Positions 13,250-25,900 of a stretch of 64,000 nt of DNA are shown piece after piece. How positions within the stretch are numbered: position 1 is the stretch's first letter; the number at the start of each line of letters is the position of its first letter. Origin of the DNA: Zerene cesonia (Eukaryota; Arthropoda; Insecta; Lepidoptera; Pieridae); NCBI RefSeq assembly GCF_012273895.1, contig NC_052124.1, positions 1,178,001 to 1,242,000 on the forward strand. Direction: 5' to 3'. Both the position numbers and the translations under genes were made by a program. Below the pieces are notes generated by a model. The model was not told the DNA's origin and ran no database searches. It saw only the letters and a list, made by a program, of their open reading frames with translations.

Positions 13250-13473
13250 TATGATATATAAACAATTTAATTCGCATTTAACTGTTCTAGTCAAGCTAAT
13301 GGTTGTTACTCAGATTAAAATCAGGTACCTACATTAACAAACATTAACAAAAATAAATAATAATCTAATGTATGCCAAAGGAATTGATGCCGAATTTTTT
13401 GTGGTTTTAAATTTGCTTCATTTTGTTTGATTTTTAGTATCATTTTCCTGGTTTGGTTTGTTTTATTAGCGTA

Positions 13474-13676
13474 CTAGACGATCGTCCCGGCTCCGCCCGG
13501 ATATCAACATTCCTGTTCCAAAGGGGGCATTTAATCGGGATAAAAAGTATCATATCACCCAAATCAGCTCACACTTTGTCTGTACACCAAATTTCATCAA
13601 AATCCGTTCAGTAGTTCGAGTGTGATTGGACAAACATTCAAACAAACAAACTTTCACATTTATAATATTAGTGTGA
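13474..13676 (-). mobile_element. Helitron-like element, third subfamily
   Basis: On the minus strand it starts TCACACTAATATTATAAATG and ends GGCGGAGCCGGGACGATCGT followed by CTAG|T. CCGG...CCGG forms the subterminal hairpin. Its interior ('caaatttcatcaaaatccgttcag') is shared with 59345-59544. Confidence 0.6.
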
Positions 13677-14608
13677 AGTGTGTTTAATGTGATTTTTTGG
13701 GATCTGACAAAACAATGTTTTTTTTTAAATATTGAAAATTACAAACATTATCACGAAGTATTCGAGGGCCAACCAGTAAACCAACCTGCGACTGCGTTCG
13801 AAGGAACACATTTTCTGTGTGAAAAGATATTTTCTTTAGTCATCTTACAGCCACATGCGAATGCGCAAGTATTTACGTAACCGTATAATATTATGGGCTA
13901 TTTACATTGATTTATAAGTTTTATTTTATTTGTGAATCTTTTATTCTATTTAGAAATTTTTGATTGAGACATTTGGGATTCGAGGTGCGCACGCGCAGGT
14001 AAATTATTTACTTTTATTATATTATAATAAGCAAATTTTACAATAATTTAAGCTAATAAAATATTTAGAACATTTGTTTTAGAATTATGATATTTGGAAT
14101 TAAAATTAAAAAAATTATATGTTATTATTTTTCTGTATAATTATTATGTATTTAAATCACTTCATATAATACAAAGAAATTTAAATGATACGAAAAGTTT
14201 GTAATTACGTACATTCAACCACTTCGAGTTACGTTCCGGTTTTCTTAAGAAACCGCTTTCCCATCGAGAGCTAATTGTTGTATATAAATTATTTATAGAT
14301 AGAACAATTATTTTATGAAACCCTGTATTATCAATAATATATAGTTATTAATATTAAAGAGGGTTTTATTTTGAGTTGTGACGACGTAGAATAAAATTCT
14401 ATCACTTTGGTGATTGGTGAAATATATTTTTTCCTGCGCTGGTTTGCATTAAACAAAAAGCTCTCATATTTGACGATTTCTCACATTTGCCACTTTAGTA
14501 AATCAAAGTCAAGACATTCTATGTCTAAGTCTATAATCTAAGTCAAATATTGTTAATTCGAAGTGTTTTCGAGCATCATTAAAATTTCTTAAATTTTATT
14601 ATGGAATA

Positions 14609-14750
14609 GCTGTTCGCCCCGATTTCGCCCGTGATACATATATAGCCTATGGTTACTCAGTTTAATTGCAGTTTCCTAATTGTGAAAGAATTTTTTAAAT
14701 CGGTCTATCCGTTCACGAATGATGGCCTGACCATAGATGTATAGATTATT
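14609..14750 (-). mobile_element. Helitron-like fragment, fourth subfamily
   Basis: The plus strand reads 'atagctgttcgccccgatttcgcccgtg', then 'tatagcctatggttactcag', matching the CCCCGGCTT subfamily at 21333 and 58841. Both ends are decayed. Confidence 0.4.
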
Positions 14751-15089
14751 TTAATTTTCTAGAACACGAATTTAAGATTAAAACTAAAATAATGACTGTA
14801 AATGTCATAGTCATAGAGATATCATATTTTTTGTGTTTTGTAAAATTTGATGACGACACATTTTTATTTCACCGTATGTATGTTTCACAAGATGTTTCGA
14901 TATATTTTCTCTTAAAATCTGCGTTAAAAATAAATCAAATAACTTGTGTGGTAACAAAAGCGATATAAAGAAACTATTTTTTTATAAAAAAAAAAATGTA
15001 AATTTTTATAGATCGTATGAGTTTACAATTCATTTTCCTTATGTAAATTTTACGACGTTCATATGTAGGAAAGGAAGAACAAAGCTAAT

Positions 15090-15298
15090 CAAAGCGCGCG
15101 TCCCTTATCCTTACCCTTTCGGATCCTTTCCTTTATTCTCGTCAATCTTTATTCTTTACCTTTTAAGGTCGGTAATTCATTTGCAGACACATAAAACTTC
15201 TGCAAATGGCATTACTCCTCTGAAAATGTTCATGGGCGGTGGTAGCGCTAACCATCAGGCGACCCATCAGCTCATTCGCCTGCTTTGACATAAGAAAA
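15090..15298 (+). mobile_element. 340-bp retroposed repeat, 3' part
   Basis: It contains 'cccttatccttaccctttc', then 'cctctgaaaatgttcatggg', 'accatcaggcgacccatcag' and a terminal 'gacataagaaaa' A-rich tail. It is 5'-truncated relative to the copy at 21612. Confidence 0.6.
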
Positions 15299-15381
15299 CC
15301 AATGAAAATCATCGAAGCTCATGAATTTGAGTTATTTATAACTTGATTTGAAGAAGATATATTTTTTTGAGTTTTTCAAAA

Positions 15382-15581
15382 CTAACTGCGACGCGCGGTT
15401 TCACCCGCGTAAGTCTATATCCCATAAGAATATCGGGATAAAAAGTTGCCTATGTGTTATTCCAGTTGTCCAGCTCTCTACGTACCGAATTTCATTGCAA
15501 ACGGTTCAGTAATTTTTGCGTGAAAGAGCAACAAACACACACACATCCTTACAAACTTTCGGATTTATAATATTAGTTTGA
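15382..15581 (-). mobile_element. Helitron, ~200-bp family (copy 6)
   Basis: The plus strand reads CTAACTGCGACGCGCGG, then TTTCACCCGCG (hairpin), the usual core and a (CA)n run, ending 'ggatttataatattagtttg'. The CTAG end is mutated to CTAA. Confidence 0.65.
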
Positions 15582-16090
15582 TTATTTTCAACGTTTACAC
15601 TAAGTTTATAATACAGTATTTACCTTCTTTCTTATGAGATGCCCCGGTCAAAGGTATGATACCCTCAGAAAAGTTAATAATAAAAAAAATATTTATTTTA
15701 AAATGCAAATTTTTGATTACTTATTGCTCATTACCCATTGTAATTATAATTTTAATAATTCATTATAATTAATTAATGATTTGAAATGTAAATTGTCAGT
15801 CATCTACCGTGTAAATGCTTCAAAATTATAAAAGATTTGTTTCCTCATGAGAGCTTCTAATTTATCTCAGTATCCATATTAAATAATTCTAGATAATTTT
15901 AGATTTCGCCAACTGTTACAATTGACCCATCATTTCTTAACAAACTAGCTCAAATAAAATTGTATTGTCTTAATGCGCAAAGATCAAAATATTTCAACTA
16001 AGTATAGCTTTTCCTTTACATATTGCATTTTAATTTTTCTTTTATTCTTATTAATATAATAAATGTGAATGTAAGTTTATTTGTTACACT

Positions 16091-17242
16091 TATAGTCCGG
16101 TCAATTTAGACATTTGACCCACGACAAATTCAGGGGAAGCTGAAAATTCTTAAAATTGTTTAAATTNNNNNNNNNNNNNNNNNNNNNNNNNNNNNNNNNN
16201 NNNNNNNNNNNNNNNNNNNNNNNNNNNNNNNNNNNNNNNNNNNNNNNNNNNNNNNNNNNNNNNNNNNNNNNNNNNNNNNNNNNNNNNNNNNNNNNNNNNN
16301 NNNNNNNNNNNNNNNNNNNNNNNNNNNNNNNNNNNNNNNNNNNNNNNNNNNNNNNNNNNNNNNNNNNNNNNNNNNNNNNNNNNNNNNNNNNNNNNNNNNN
16401 NNNNNNNNNNNNNNNNNNNNNNNNNNNNNNNNNNNNNNNNNNNNNNNNNNNNNNNNNNNNNNNNNNNNNNNNNNNNNNNNNNNNNNNNNNNNNNNNNNNN
16501 NNNNNNNNNNNNNNNNNNNNNNNNNNNNNNNNNNNNNNNNNNNNNNNNNNNNNNNNNNNNNNNNNNNNNNNNNNNNNNNNNNNNNNNNNNNNNNNNNNNN
16601 NNNNNNNNNNNNNNNNNNNNNNNNNNNNNNNNNNNNNNNNNNNNNNNNNNNNNNNNNNNNNNNNNNNNNNNNNNNNNNNNNNNNNNNNNNNNNNNNNNNN
16701 NNNNNNNNNNNNNNNNNNNNNNNNNNNNNNNNNNNNNNNNNNNNNNNNNNNNNNNNNNNNNNNNNNNNNNNNNNNNNNNNNNNNNNNNNNNNNNNNNNNN
16801 NNNNNNNNNNNNNNNNNNNNNNNNNNNNNNNNNNNNNNNNNNNNNNNNNNNNNNNNNNNNNNNNNNNNNNNNNNNNNNNNNNNNNNNNNNNNNNNNNNNN
16901 NNNNNNNNNNNNNNNNNNNNNNNNNNNNNNNNNNNNNNNNNNNNNNNNNNNNNNNNNNNNNNNNNNNNNNNNNNNNNNNNNNNNNNNNNNNNNNNNNNNN
17001 NNNNNNNNNNNNNNNNNNNNNNNNNNNNNNNNNNNNNNNNNNNNNNNNNNNNNNNNNNNNNNNNNNNNNNNNNNNNNNNNNNNNNNNNNNNNNNNNNNNN
17101 NNNNNNNNNNNNNNNNNNNNNNNNNNNNNNNNNNNNNNNNNNNNNNNNNNNNNNNNNNNNNNNNNNAATTGTAAGAATTTTCAGCTTCCCCTGAATTTGT
17201 CGTGGGTTTACTGATTTTTTGGTCTAATTTGACCGGACTATT
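16091..17242. mobile_element. Terminal-inverted-repeat element interrupted by assembly gap 1
   Basis: The two flanks of the N block are inverted copies of each other for roughly 70 bp. TAGTCCGGTCAA... begins at about 16093 and ...TTGACCGGACTA ends at about 17241. The inner segments 'acgacaaattcaggggaagc' and 'gcttcccctgaatttgtcgt' match exactly in reverse complement. TTA flanks both outer ends, a possible 3-bp target duplication of the PIF/Harbinger type. The interior is unknown, so I cannot tell a full transposon from a foldback MITE. Confidence 0.65.
16167..17166. other. Assembly gap (exactly 1,000 N)
   Basis: The run of 1,000 N is a conventional placeholder and not a measured length. No coding content can be inferred from it. 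Confidence 0.98.
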
Positions 17243-19829
17243 AGATACACGCCAAAACTGTTCAATCGACTCAGATGACATTTAGTGTGATAACAGCTGG
17301 CTATCCAAAGGACGTTTGTATTTATTTATTTATTTATTTTAGCGATCACAAAAGGTCGTTTCAGGTATACTTAAGCTATAGATCCATTATAAATATAAGT
17401 TGGCGTATGCACAACCTGTTATATGTGACCACAACTTACACACAAGCGTTAACATGAATTTATGAGATCAAACCAACTCATAACTTAGAGTAAACCAAGA
17501 GTAACAAAGAATATAGCCTTAGCAATAATAATCATGCATGTAGATAACACTGCTCCAAGTGTCAAAAATTTTTGTAATAATAGTTTCTATCCCGGGAATC
17601 CCACAGATAACATAATACTATACCCGAGACTGTATTTTCCTTTGTGCACAATCGAAGCCGCTTGCAAGAAGCCAGGTCTTTGTAAAATAAATATTATTGT
17701 ACAATTCCCTTATTAATTTATTTTAATCCTAAAATCATATTTTAGTCATAAGTTTGATGATCTGGATTGTATCAGTACTAATATCTAATATCTGAAATAA
17801 GGAAAATTACTGTTAAAACAAAGAACAATTGTATGGCACTGATGTATTAATAAAATTGACACTCACAATTGACTGTCTTATGTAATATTAATTATAGACA
17901 ATTGAATAAAAACAAGAAATGATATGTCACCGGTAGGGCTACTAAATGTCAACAAGTATGCTTAAATCGGCGTGTGAGTCTAGATCTAGACATTATTTCG
18001 ATATCAGTACAAGATACTAACCAAATAAAGCATTATTTACTCATAGCATCCATTTGCCAAATATTATTTACTTATTGTATTATTATACTGAAGAGTTCAG
18101 TGGGGAAGTTATATGATAGTTTTTCTAACCAAAATATAACTTTTGAAAAGTTAAAATTTCTATAGGTCGGCATGACTCTTAATTATTTATTAATATAATA
18201 AGTAATCTTGTATAGAGATAAAATTAAAATTCGAACAGCAAAAGAATATATTAAAATAAACTACATTATATTAACTACCCTATAACAGACTTCCAAACTA
18301 CTAAAAGTAGTGCTAAACTGCCAGTACAAGTAAAGAAGTACTTCAACGCAATTTTCCGCATAACAGTTATATGTAACTGATGTTTAAGTTTAATTAGTTT
18401 AATTGTTAACTATTAACCCACTATAACCAGTATACAGAGTGATCAATTATATTAAACATAGTTCAGTTGGTGTCGTTCATATTTCCTCTTCGAGTATTGT
18501 ATTTGAAATAATTCATTTATATGTAATTTTTTTTTTTTTTAAAGCTATTCTAAATAAGTTAAAAAACATCTGCTTTTTCATTTTCTTCGATGAAACTTAT
18601 TTTCTTCTCATTGCTCCTCGACATGGTAAGAATCTAATTCTCTCTGTTCCTCTTTCACGATTGAACTGAATCAATTTTGATGATATTTAGTAGTGAGGTG
18701 GGCAAAAAGTTGGTTGGATGAAAAGGTGTTTGGAAAAGAACTTTTGGAAGTGAGAGATGGAAGTATGTAGGCCATCGTTACCGTAAAGTGCTCGAGCGAC
18801 GTCATGGGCGGCAACTTGTATTATATGGATTTTGATATTGAAATGACCTGGTGTTGGAGTGAGTAGAGTGGAGCTAGAAGGGTGTAGGTTCGGTAATCAC
18901 CGATAATAGCCGATTGTTCTAAACCATGTCTGTATCGTTTAGTTTTTATAATGTGCATAGATTGATGAAAAACTAACTTACGTTTGTGGCTCCCGAGTAG
19001 TCAAAGGAAAAGGTATTCCAGTGGGATTTCCGGGATTAAAAGGAATCCTCAAGGATAAGGACTCCGGAGTCAAACTATCTTTGTACCAGACTTTAAATTA
19101 GTGGTTTAAGTGTGAAGAAGAAGAAACAAACAAACAGTCAGATCAAGAGTTACTTTCGCATTAATAATATAGCTAGGATACATAGACGTGCGTTTATCCA
19201 TGATATAATTGTTGCTTGGCTTTCGAATAAAATGAAAATAAAATTAAGGACTATAGTTCCTTAAGATACGTACGTCATTTTTATTACTACAAAAAGGTAC
19301 CTGTGTGAATGTTATGAGTTTAATAACCCCGTTTTTGGACTTATCTGGGGGAGTTCACGTCCGATCTTTAAAAAATATATATCTTTGTACATACATAGAA
19401 TACCCAATAATGTTACTTCATAAATCAGTATTTAAAGATACAGCAGTATTTAAGTGTGCTATGTCTTTTTCTAATACAGTACTAAAATAAGATCACTTGT
19501 ACTTATAAATTATCTTAACGCTATTTCATAAAGGGCTTTTGAATTTTACATTATCGACACATAAGAATGGCTAGGTATCCACTTATTTAAAGCACACAGC
19601 CTGAATTTATAAATAGCCAGAAGTATATATAAGGAATCGATACAAATTCTTCAATCCCTTGTCATTTTATAGATACTGTCGTGTCATAGAATGTTGTCTG
19701 TTTCTTTGATATTTCTTTCACATTCCCATCATTATATCTGGTGATCTGGTGATGGTGATCCAATGGGAACTGCATTTTACTACAAAGGCGTAATTCTAGT
19801 TTACTATAAATCAATTTTTTTCATCACAG
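17243..19829. other. Non-coding stretch upstream of CRAL-TRIO gene A
   Basis: No supported exon is visible. This stretch should contain the 5' UTR exon(s) and promoter of gene A, since its first coding exon begins at a splice acceptor. I cannot choose one: candidate donors such as GTGAGT at 17973 and GTAAGA at 18626 lack supporting context. A CCACAGATAACATAATA motif lies at 17601. Confidence 0.4.
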
Positions 19830-19833
19830 AAAA

Positions 19834-22800
19834 ATGCCGAAAGTGAAACAGATCTCCATGGAAGAGGAATACAAGAAGAACCCAGATATATCTCCAGAGG
19901 ACATCAGGAAACTACGAGAGTGGTTGAAGACACAGCCGCATTTACCCAACGAATATGTCACTGGTAAATATATATATGTTTTTTTAATTACCTATTTTTC
20001 TTACTCACCATATTACAACATAAGCTTATGACGGCCTCCTTGGTTGAATTCCAAGTGGAGCCTAACAAAAATAAATGTAATTTTCTGGGAGGCAAAGAAA
20101 ACAAGTTACATATTTAATCAGCGAAACAGATGTATACCATATACTCCATACGCCAAAAAGAGGAAACGAAACTTCCCTTACCGGCTCATATATTATTTAA
20201 CTGGTGTTACAAGCTCTGTAAATGCTCATGGCGCTGGTGATTCCTTTCCATCAGGCGAACAACCAGCTCTGTTGCCCGTTAAAAAAATGTTGTCAAGTTA
20301 AATTACACAGTAAATTAAATATTGTTTGAATCAAGATGCACACTAATGTCGTGGCATGTATGGTTGGCATCAATACAAAAAAAAAAAACAAATGAAAGAA
20401 GACATGGCAGTATATGAAATGACATAATATGATTGAATAAGCAAAAAATAAAACAATCATTTTTTATTTATTTGCTTGTTGATGTATTTGTTTATTAATT
20501 GTTTTTATTTATATTTATCATCATAGATTATGAATACTAAGTGAATTTAAAATATATGTTTAACGATTATTACATATTTCAAGTTGAATTTATATTACTT
20601 TAAAGTATGTAAGTTAATATCTATATCACTGGGGAGAATCAAACAAGAAAAAGTTTATTATTATATAAAATTGCGAGCCTTGTAATTAAATTCACATATC
20701 CGCTAAATACGCTGCCATTGTAAATAGACTGTTTTAATAAAAAAACATACTTAAACAACCACAATGCCTTCAAAATACGTATTTATAATAAAATATTCTT
20801 AATTAATAATTTAAAAGCAGCGGAAGAATCCTTGAAAAATTATATTCACATAAACTTCTGAGCAAACGTTTAAATAAATGGAATGATTAGATCGTCCTCG
20901 GGTTCATAATTCGTTGACCTGTGACTTACAAACGAGTAAATACGTGTAATAACTGCATACGTATTCAAAACGATACTTCATAGATAATTAAATACTATAA
21001 TTGGATAGAGTATGCTTTTGTAAATGGAATGGACGGAAAGGAATGGAATATCCAATGAGTTTTGTGTTTTTTTTACTTCTTTATAACGATCCGCCTTGAA
21101 TCTGTCCGTGGTACTAAATCTAGTCTTTATTACTCAAAGATCATGTATATCCAAGTGTGAGTAAATTTTTGTAATCGGTCCACTAGTTTCTGAGATTAGA
21201 GCGATCAATTAAACAAGCAAAGAAAGTCTCCAGCTTTGGATATTAGATCAGAAGATTTAGACTCGGTTTATTTTTTAAATAATTAATGAAGTATAACTAT
21301 TGTATTCAAATCATGTATATATCTATCTTTAACTAGCTATTCGCCCCGGCTTTACCTATGTTACATAAATCTTTATAATATTAGGGTAGATTTGTTACTT
21401 CATTCTAAATATCTACTGAAAGTATTTGTAATTACTTTCATTTCCATATTTTGTAACATATCATCTGCTGCTGTCACAGCAACAAAGATAATGTTTAATT
21501 ACTGATAAGGATATCCTCTAAGCCAGAACTGAGATGTATTGATAAGTTATCCTTATCATCCTTGCTGTCCTAAGTTATATATTAACTTAGGACAGCAAGT
21601 GGGCAAGCAAGCAATTATTGTGGGAGTCGAGCATGCTTCGGCACGAATTGGGCCAGCTCGCACCGGGGAAGTACCACACCCCCACAGAAAACCGGCGTGA
21701 AATAATAGCTTGCTATTGTGTTTCGTGCGGTGAGTGGGGGAGCCGGAGGCCTATTTCCCTCTCCCAGCCCTTCCCAGTCCATTCCCTCTTTCCAGTCATC
21801 AATCCTTTCCTTATCCCTTATCCCTTAAAAGCGGGCAGCGCATTCTTATAGGTCTGAGCCTCTGCGAATGTTCTTGGGCGGTGGTGATCGCTTACCATCA
21901 GGCGAACCACCAGCTCGGTTGCCCGCTATGACATAAAAAAAAAATAACGTTGTAAAATATAATGAATAAAACAATGCCAGATTAACAATGGCAACAAGCC
22001 CAGCGTAGTCATAAGAAAACTTTTATATTTTGTATTATGTCCGGCCCACCTAAGCCAAATGTAAACAATAAACATACAAAATACGTAATACACAACAATT
22101 TTTAAATATTGGTCAAAACCAATAAGAATTAAATGAAGTTATTTTTAGTACACAGGACAACTCTATTATATCTATATCTAATATATGCAAGCTCCACAAA
22201 CATTCATATACAAGAGACTACTGTGAACCGAAAGTTACATGCTTTAGAAAATAAGATGTGTGTAAGACAAATGTGCCGTAAGGCTCTGGGATCTTGGACT
22301 GTATGGCATAATTATTATGTATACATATTACCTATGTAGAATTAAAAATGGAAAATAACTATGTTATGACGATTCACGAGTGCTTGTATAAGAAGTCTAA
22401 TTGAATAACTAAATGTTTCAGTTTGAGTTCAGTCAATTTTGTATTTATATTCATGGCTCCTTAGTTTTCATTCCAGTTTAGTAGATTTTCGTATAGCGTA
22501 TAATCCACTCAGAAATCTAGTAAATCGATATAAATAAACTATGAATAATATTAACACTGCAGTACAATTTGATGGATTCAAGGCTTAGTGTTTGTATTAC
22601 ATTGCCGACGCCGAGGTTAGTCGCCATGTCATTGCAAACATTGATGTCAATGTACACAATATAATATTGATACTATGACACAAACATTGTAGAATTTTAT
22701 GTAAATATCTAGGTACATTGTATGTGTTTATAATATGATTAAAATTATGGTTTAAATATGATATAAATAAATTGTAATTGCTGCGCCACCAAATTCAACC

Positions 22801-22937
22801 CTTTTTTGTATATTTTAAAATCCTACCCACAGGTTGTCTGGTAGAAATCGCGTATATCACTACGATAAGACCGCACATGTAATGTGAATATGCTTAAATC
22901 AAAGACGTATATATATATATATATATACGTCTTGAAT

Positions 22938-22982
<45 letters not shown>

Positions 22983-25900
22983 GACCGATTTGTCGCAAAC
23001 GTTCAAACGAAATAAGTAACTAATATTATCAACATTAAATAAATGTTAAGCCCTCCACTCCAATAATATGAGAAATAAAAATATATGTCATTCTCCGTAA
23101 GTCTTTCCAGCAAATTGAAAACAAAAGCACTTCAATCAAAAGCTGCGTTAAAGATATCTAGGGCTGTCGACAGCTGGTTATCACATAAATGGTTGTTGTA
23201 TAAGTACCTCGATTTCAGGTACCTCAAAGTGTCTATTTCTTTCAGATCTCGACCTTCTACTGACGTTCCATTGCTGCGAGCGCAGTGCGGAAGTGACAAA
23301 GCAGGTGTTCGACCTGCATCTCACGTTACGTACTCTGTTTAATGGCTTCTTCCAAAATCGTGTGATGGATCAGCGGCTTCAAATGGCATTGGACACTGTG
23401 TAAGCATACAGCAAATTATATAACTGTATATACTTGTACTCTAAACTTGTATTATAAAAAGAATTTGTGTTTTATCTGACTTCAAAAAAGGAGGTTACCA
23501 ATTTAATTGTATTTTTGTGTTTGTTTCATAACTTTTTAATGGCTGGACCGATTTTTATGATTCGTTTGTTATTTGAAACCTGGTGAACCAATTTTCCCAA
23601 ATTTGGTCAAGTTTTGACAACTTGGTTTAATTTTTTGGTAAAAAATATAATGTTATTGTATGTTTTTTGTTTCTGTTCATATTTATGTCTATGTAGTGTT
23701 ATCACACAAAAACTGCTGGATCGATTTCACAAAAACTATATTTCAAAGCTGCATCTTCACTGAGTGAGAGCTTTATTTCATTTATTTTTGATGCCGAGGT
23801 AATCCAACCCACTTGGATCCGGGACAAGAAACCAGTATCCTAATACGATAAAATAATATTTAAAATTTTGGGCAGATGATACACTGTATATAACATGATA
23901 GTTATTTAATCCAAATATAACACGTGTAAAACGCCCATTGTTTCAACTATTCATCACCATTTATAATCGTGTCTTAAACAATAGATCAAGCGTAGGCAAT
24001 GTCTAATGCAAAACATCTAATTACTTAGGCTTAACAATTTTAAACTAAAAAGTCTATTTGCTTGTTTAAACGTGTTAATCTGTGGAACTGTGGTACATAC
24101 ATATAGTCGATATACAGTGCATTTTTTTTTTGTAAGAGCTGCGACTGAGCTGGTGTTTCACCTAATGATAGATATCCGATCACCACCACCTATGAACTTT
24201 TGCAGAGGTAATAAAAAAAATAGGTAAATGCGTTTCTTCTTTTTTTCATTATTAGTATAAATTTAAAGGCTAATACCTGGTAAAAACTTCTTCAATGAAG
24301 AAAAATACGGTTAGATAACAATTAAATGTACAGTTAATTCAAACGGGATGATTGGAATTTCAAAAGAATTATTTAATTGATCTTAATAGGGATGTTATTA
24401 TATGCATGCGATAAGCCAATTACTAAGATGGTTTATCATACTATGATAATAGGCTTTATTAATTCCATATAAAAGATATTTCCTTTGTCGGAGACAAGCA
24501 ATTAAACGTTGACAAATCTTACTGTTGTTTCTGAACCGACGTTCCCAACCATAACACAGTTTTTCCTGCCAACGCCTTCACATCCTCAGATTCCTTATTA
24601 TAACCTGTAGTTCTCATGTGTGGGAGTCGATCACTCATTGACACGAACTGGGCCACCTCGCATCGAGTAAGTTACACACTCCAACAGAAATCCGGCGTGA
24701 AATAGTAGCATACTACTTTCTTCTTTGTGTATGGGGGGAATCGGAGGCCCGTTCCCCAACTCTCCCAGTCTAATCCTTCTTTCCAATTTTCCTTATTCCT
24801 TTCCACTTAAAAAGGGGTAGAACATTCGCAGAGGCGCTATCTCTAGGAATGTTCATGGGCTGTGTGATCGCTTAGCAAAAGGCGAATCTTTATAGCATAA
24901 AGTATCTCGCTCGCTTATACCATAAAAAATATGAATTGTGATTTTCTTCAAGGTTGATATCACCGCTCCCGACTCCGACGGTTCATGGCTATAGAGCTTT
25001 ATATGGACGCCTCTTGAGCCCTGATCATAGAAATTTCATATTCAGCGATGTCGTTAAGTTATTCATGATGATATTTGATTTGTGGCAGTATGAAGAAGGG
25101 ACATGGCCTGGGTAAGGAGGAATTACTTATTATTTTTATTGCCACCCCAAGAACGAAAGAGGTTCTTAATTTTGAATTTGGGTTTTCAATCAATTAAATT
25201 TATACCATAAAAAACAAAACCTGTAAGACACCAAGTCTCGCAACAGTCCTACTGGTAAAATTTATAAGTTTCATGTAGTAACCAAGTCGCTTATTTATTT
25301 ATTCAGTCCCTACTTAAGGGCCCTTCGATCTTAAGATCCTACTTAATCGGCATACCTAAAAACAGTTGATTGAGACCACATCAATAATCTTTTATGTTAG
25401 ATAAATTTAATAGTTATCTCGGTGTGTAAATACATGTGATACATATGATATTCAATTAGATTGTTTATTAGGATTGCCAAGTCAATTTATTTATTTAAAA
25501 CATGAAAGATCGCTTTTTCTTTCAAAATTACTCAAACCAGTTATTCAGTTTGCGTCGTGACGAATTTGGAGAAGTCCAATGCAACTAAAATTATGAATAT
25601 AAGTTCAACCGAATTTGAGTTATGTCGTGAAATTTTTGTTAAATCGCAAGTTTTTAGGGTGTTTTATAATCTCAGTAGTATCTTAATTAAATAATTAGCT
25701 ATTAATGATCTTATTTAAAATATTAAAGATTGATAAATATTAAAATTAAGGAAGGTATTTATAAACTATTCAATCTTGTATGAGAACAATAATATAATGT
25801 ATCAAATTTACCTTATAGTATAATAAATAAGTGATGTACGTATTTATGAATAAATTAATCTATTTTTATCGTATCCTCAGTTAAAGCGTATTTTCATTGT

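Noticed and set aside
16156..17281. Two open frames of over 350 codons across gap 1
   Set aside because: They consist of N; the open frame is an artefact of unknown bases.
21618..21931. Overlapping frames of 65-77 codons (MWESSMLRHELG..., MGEPEAYFPLP...)
   Set aside because: Both are translations of the 340-bp retroposed repeat; similar frames recur in other copies (15 kb, 53.5 kb, 56.2 kb).
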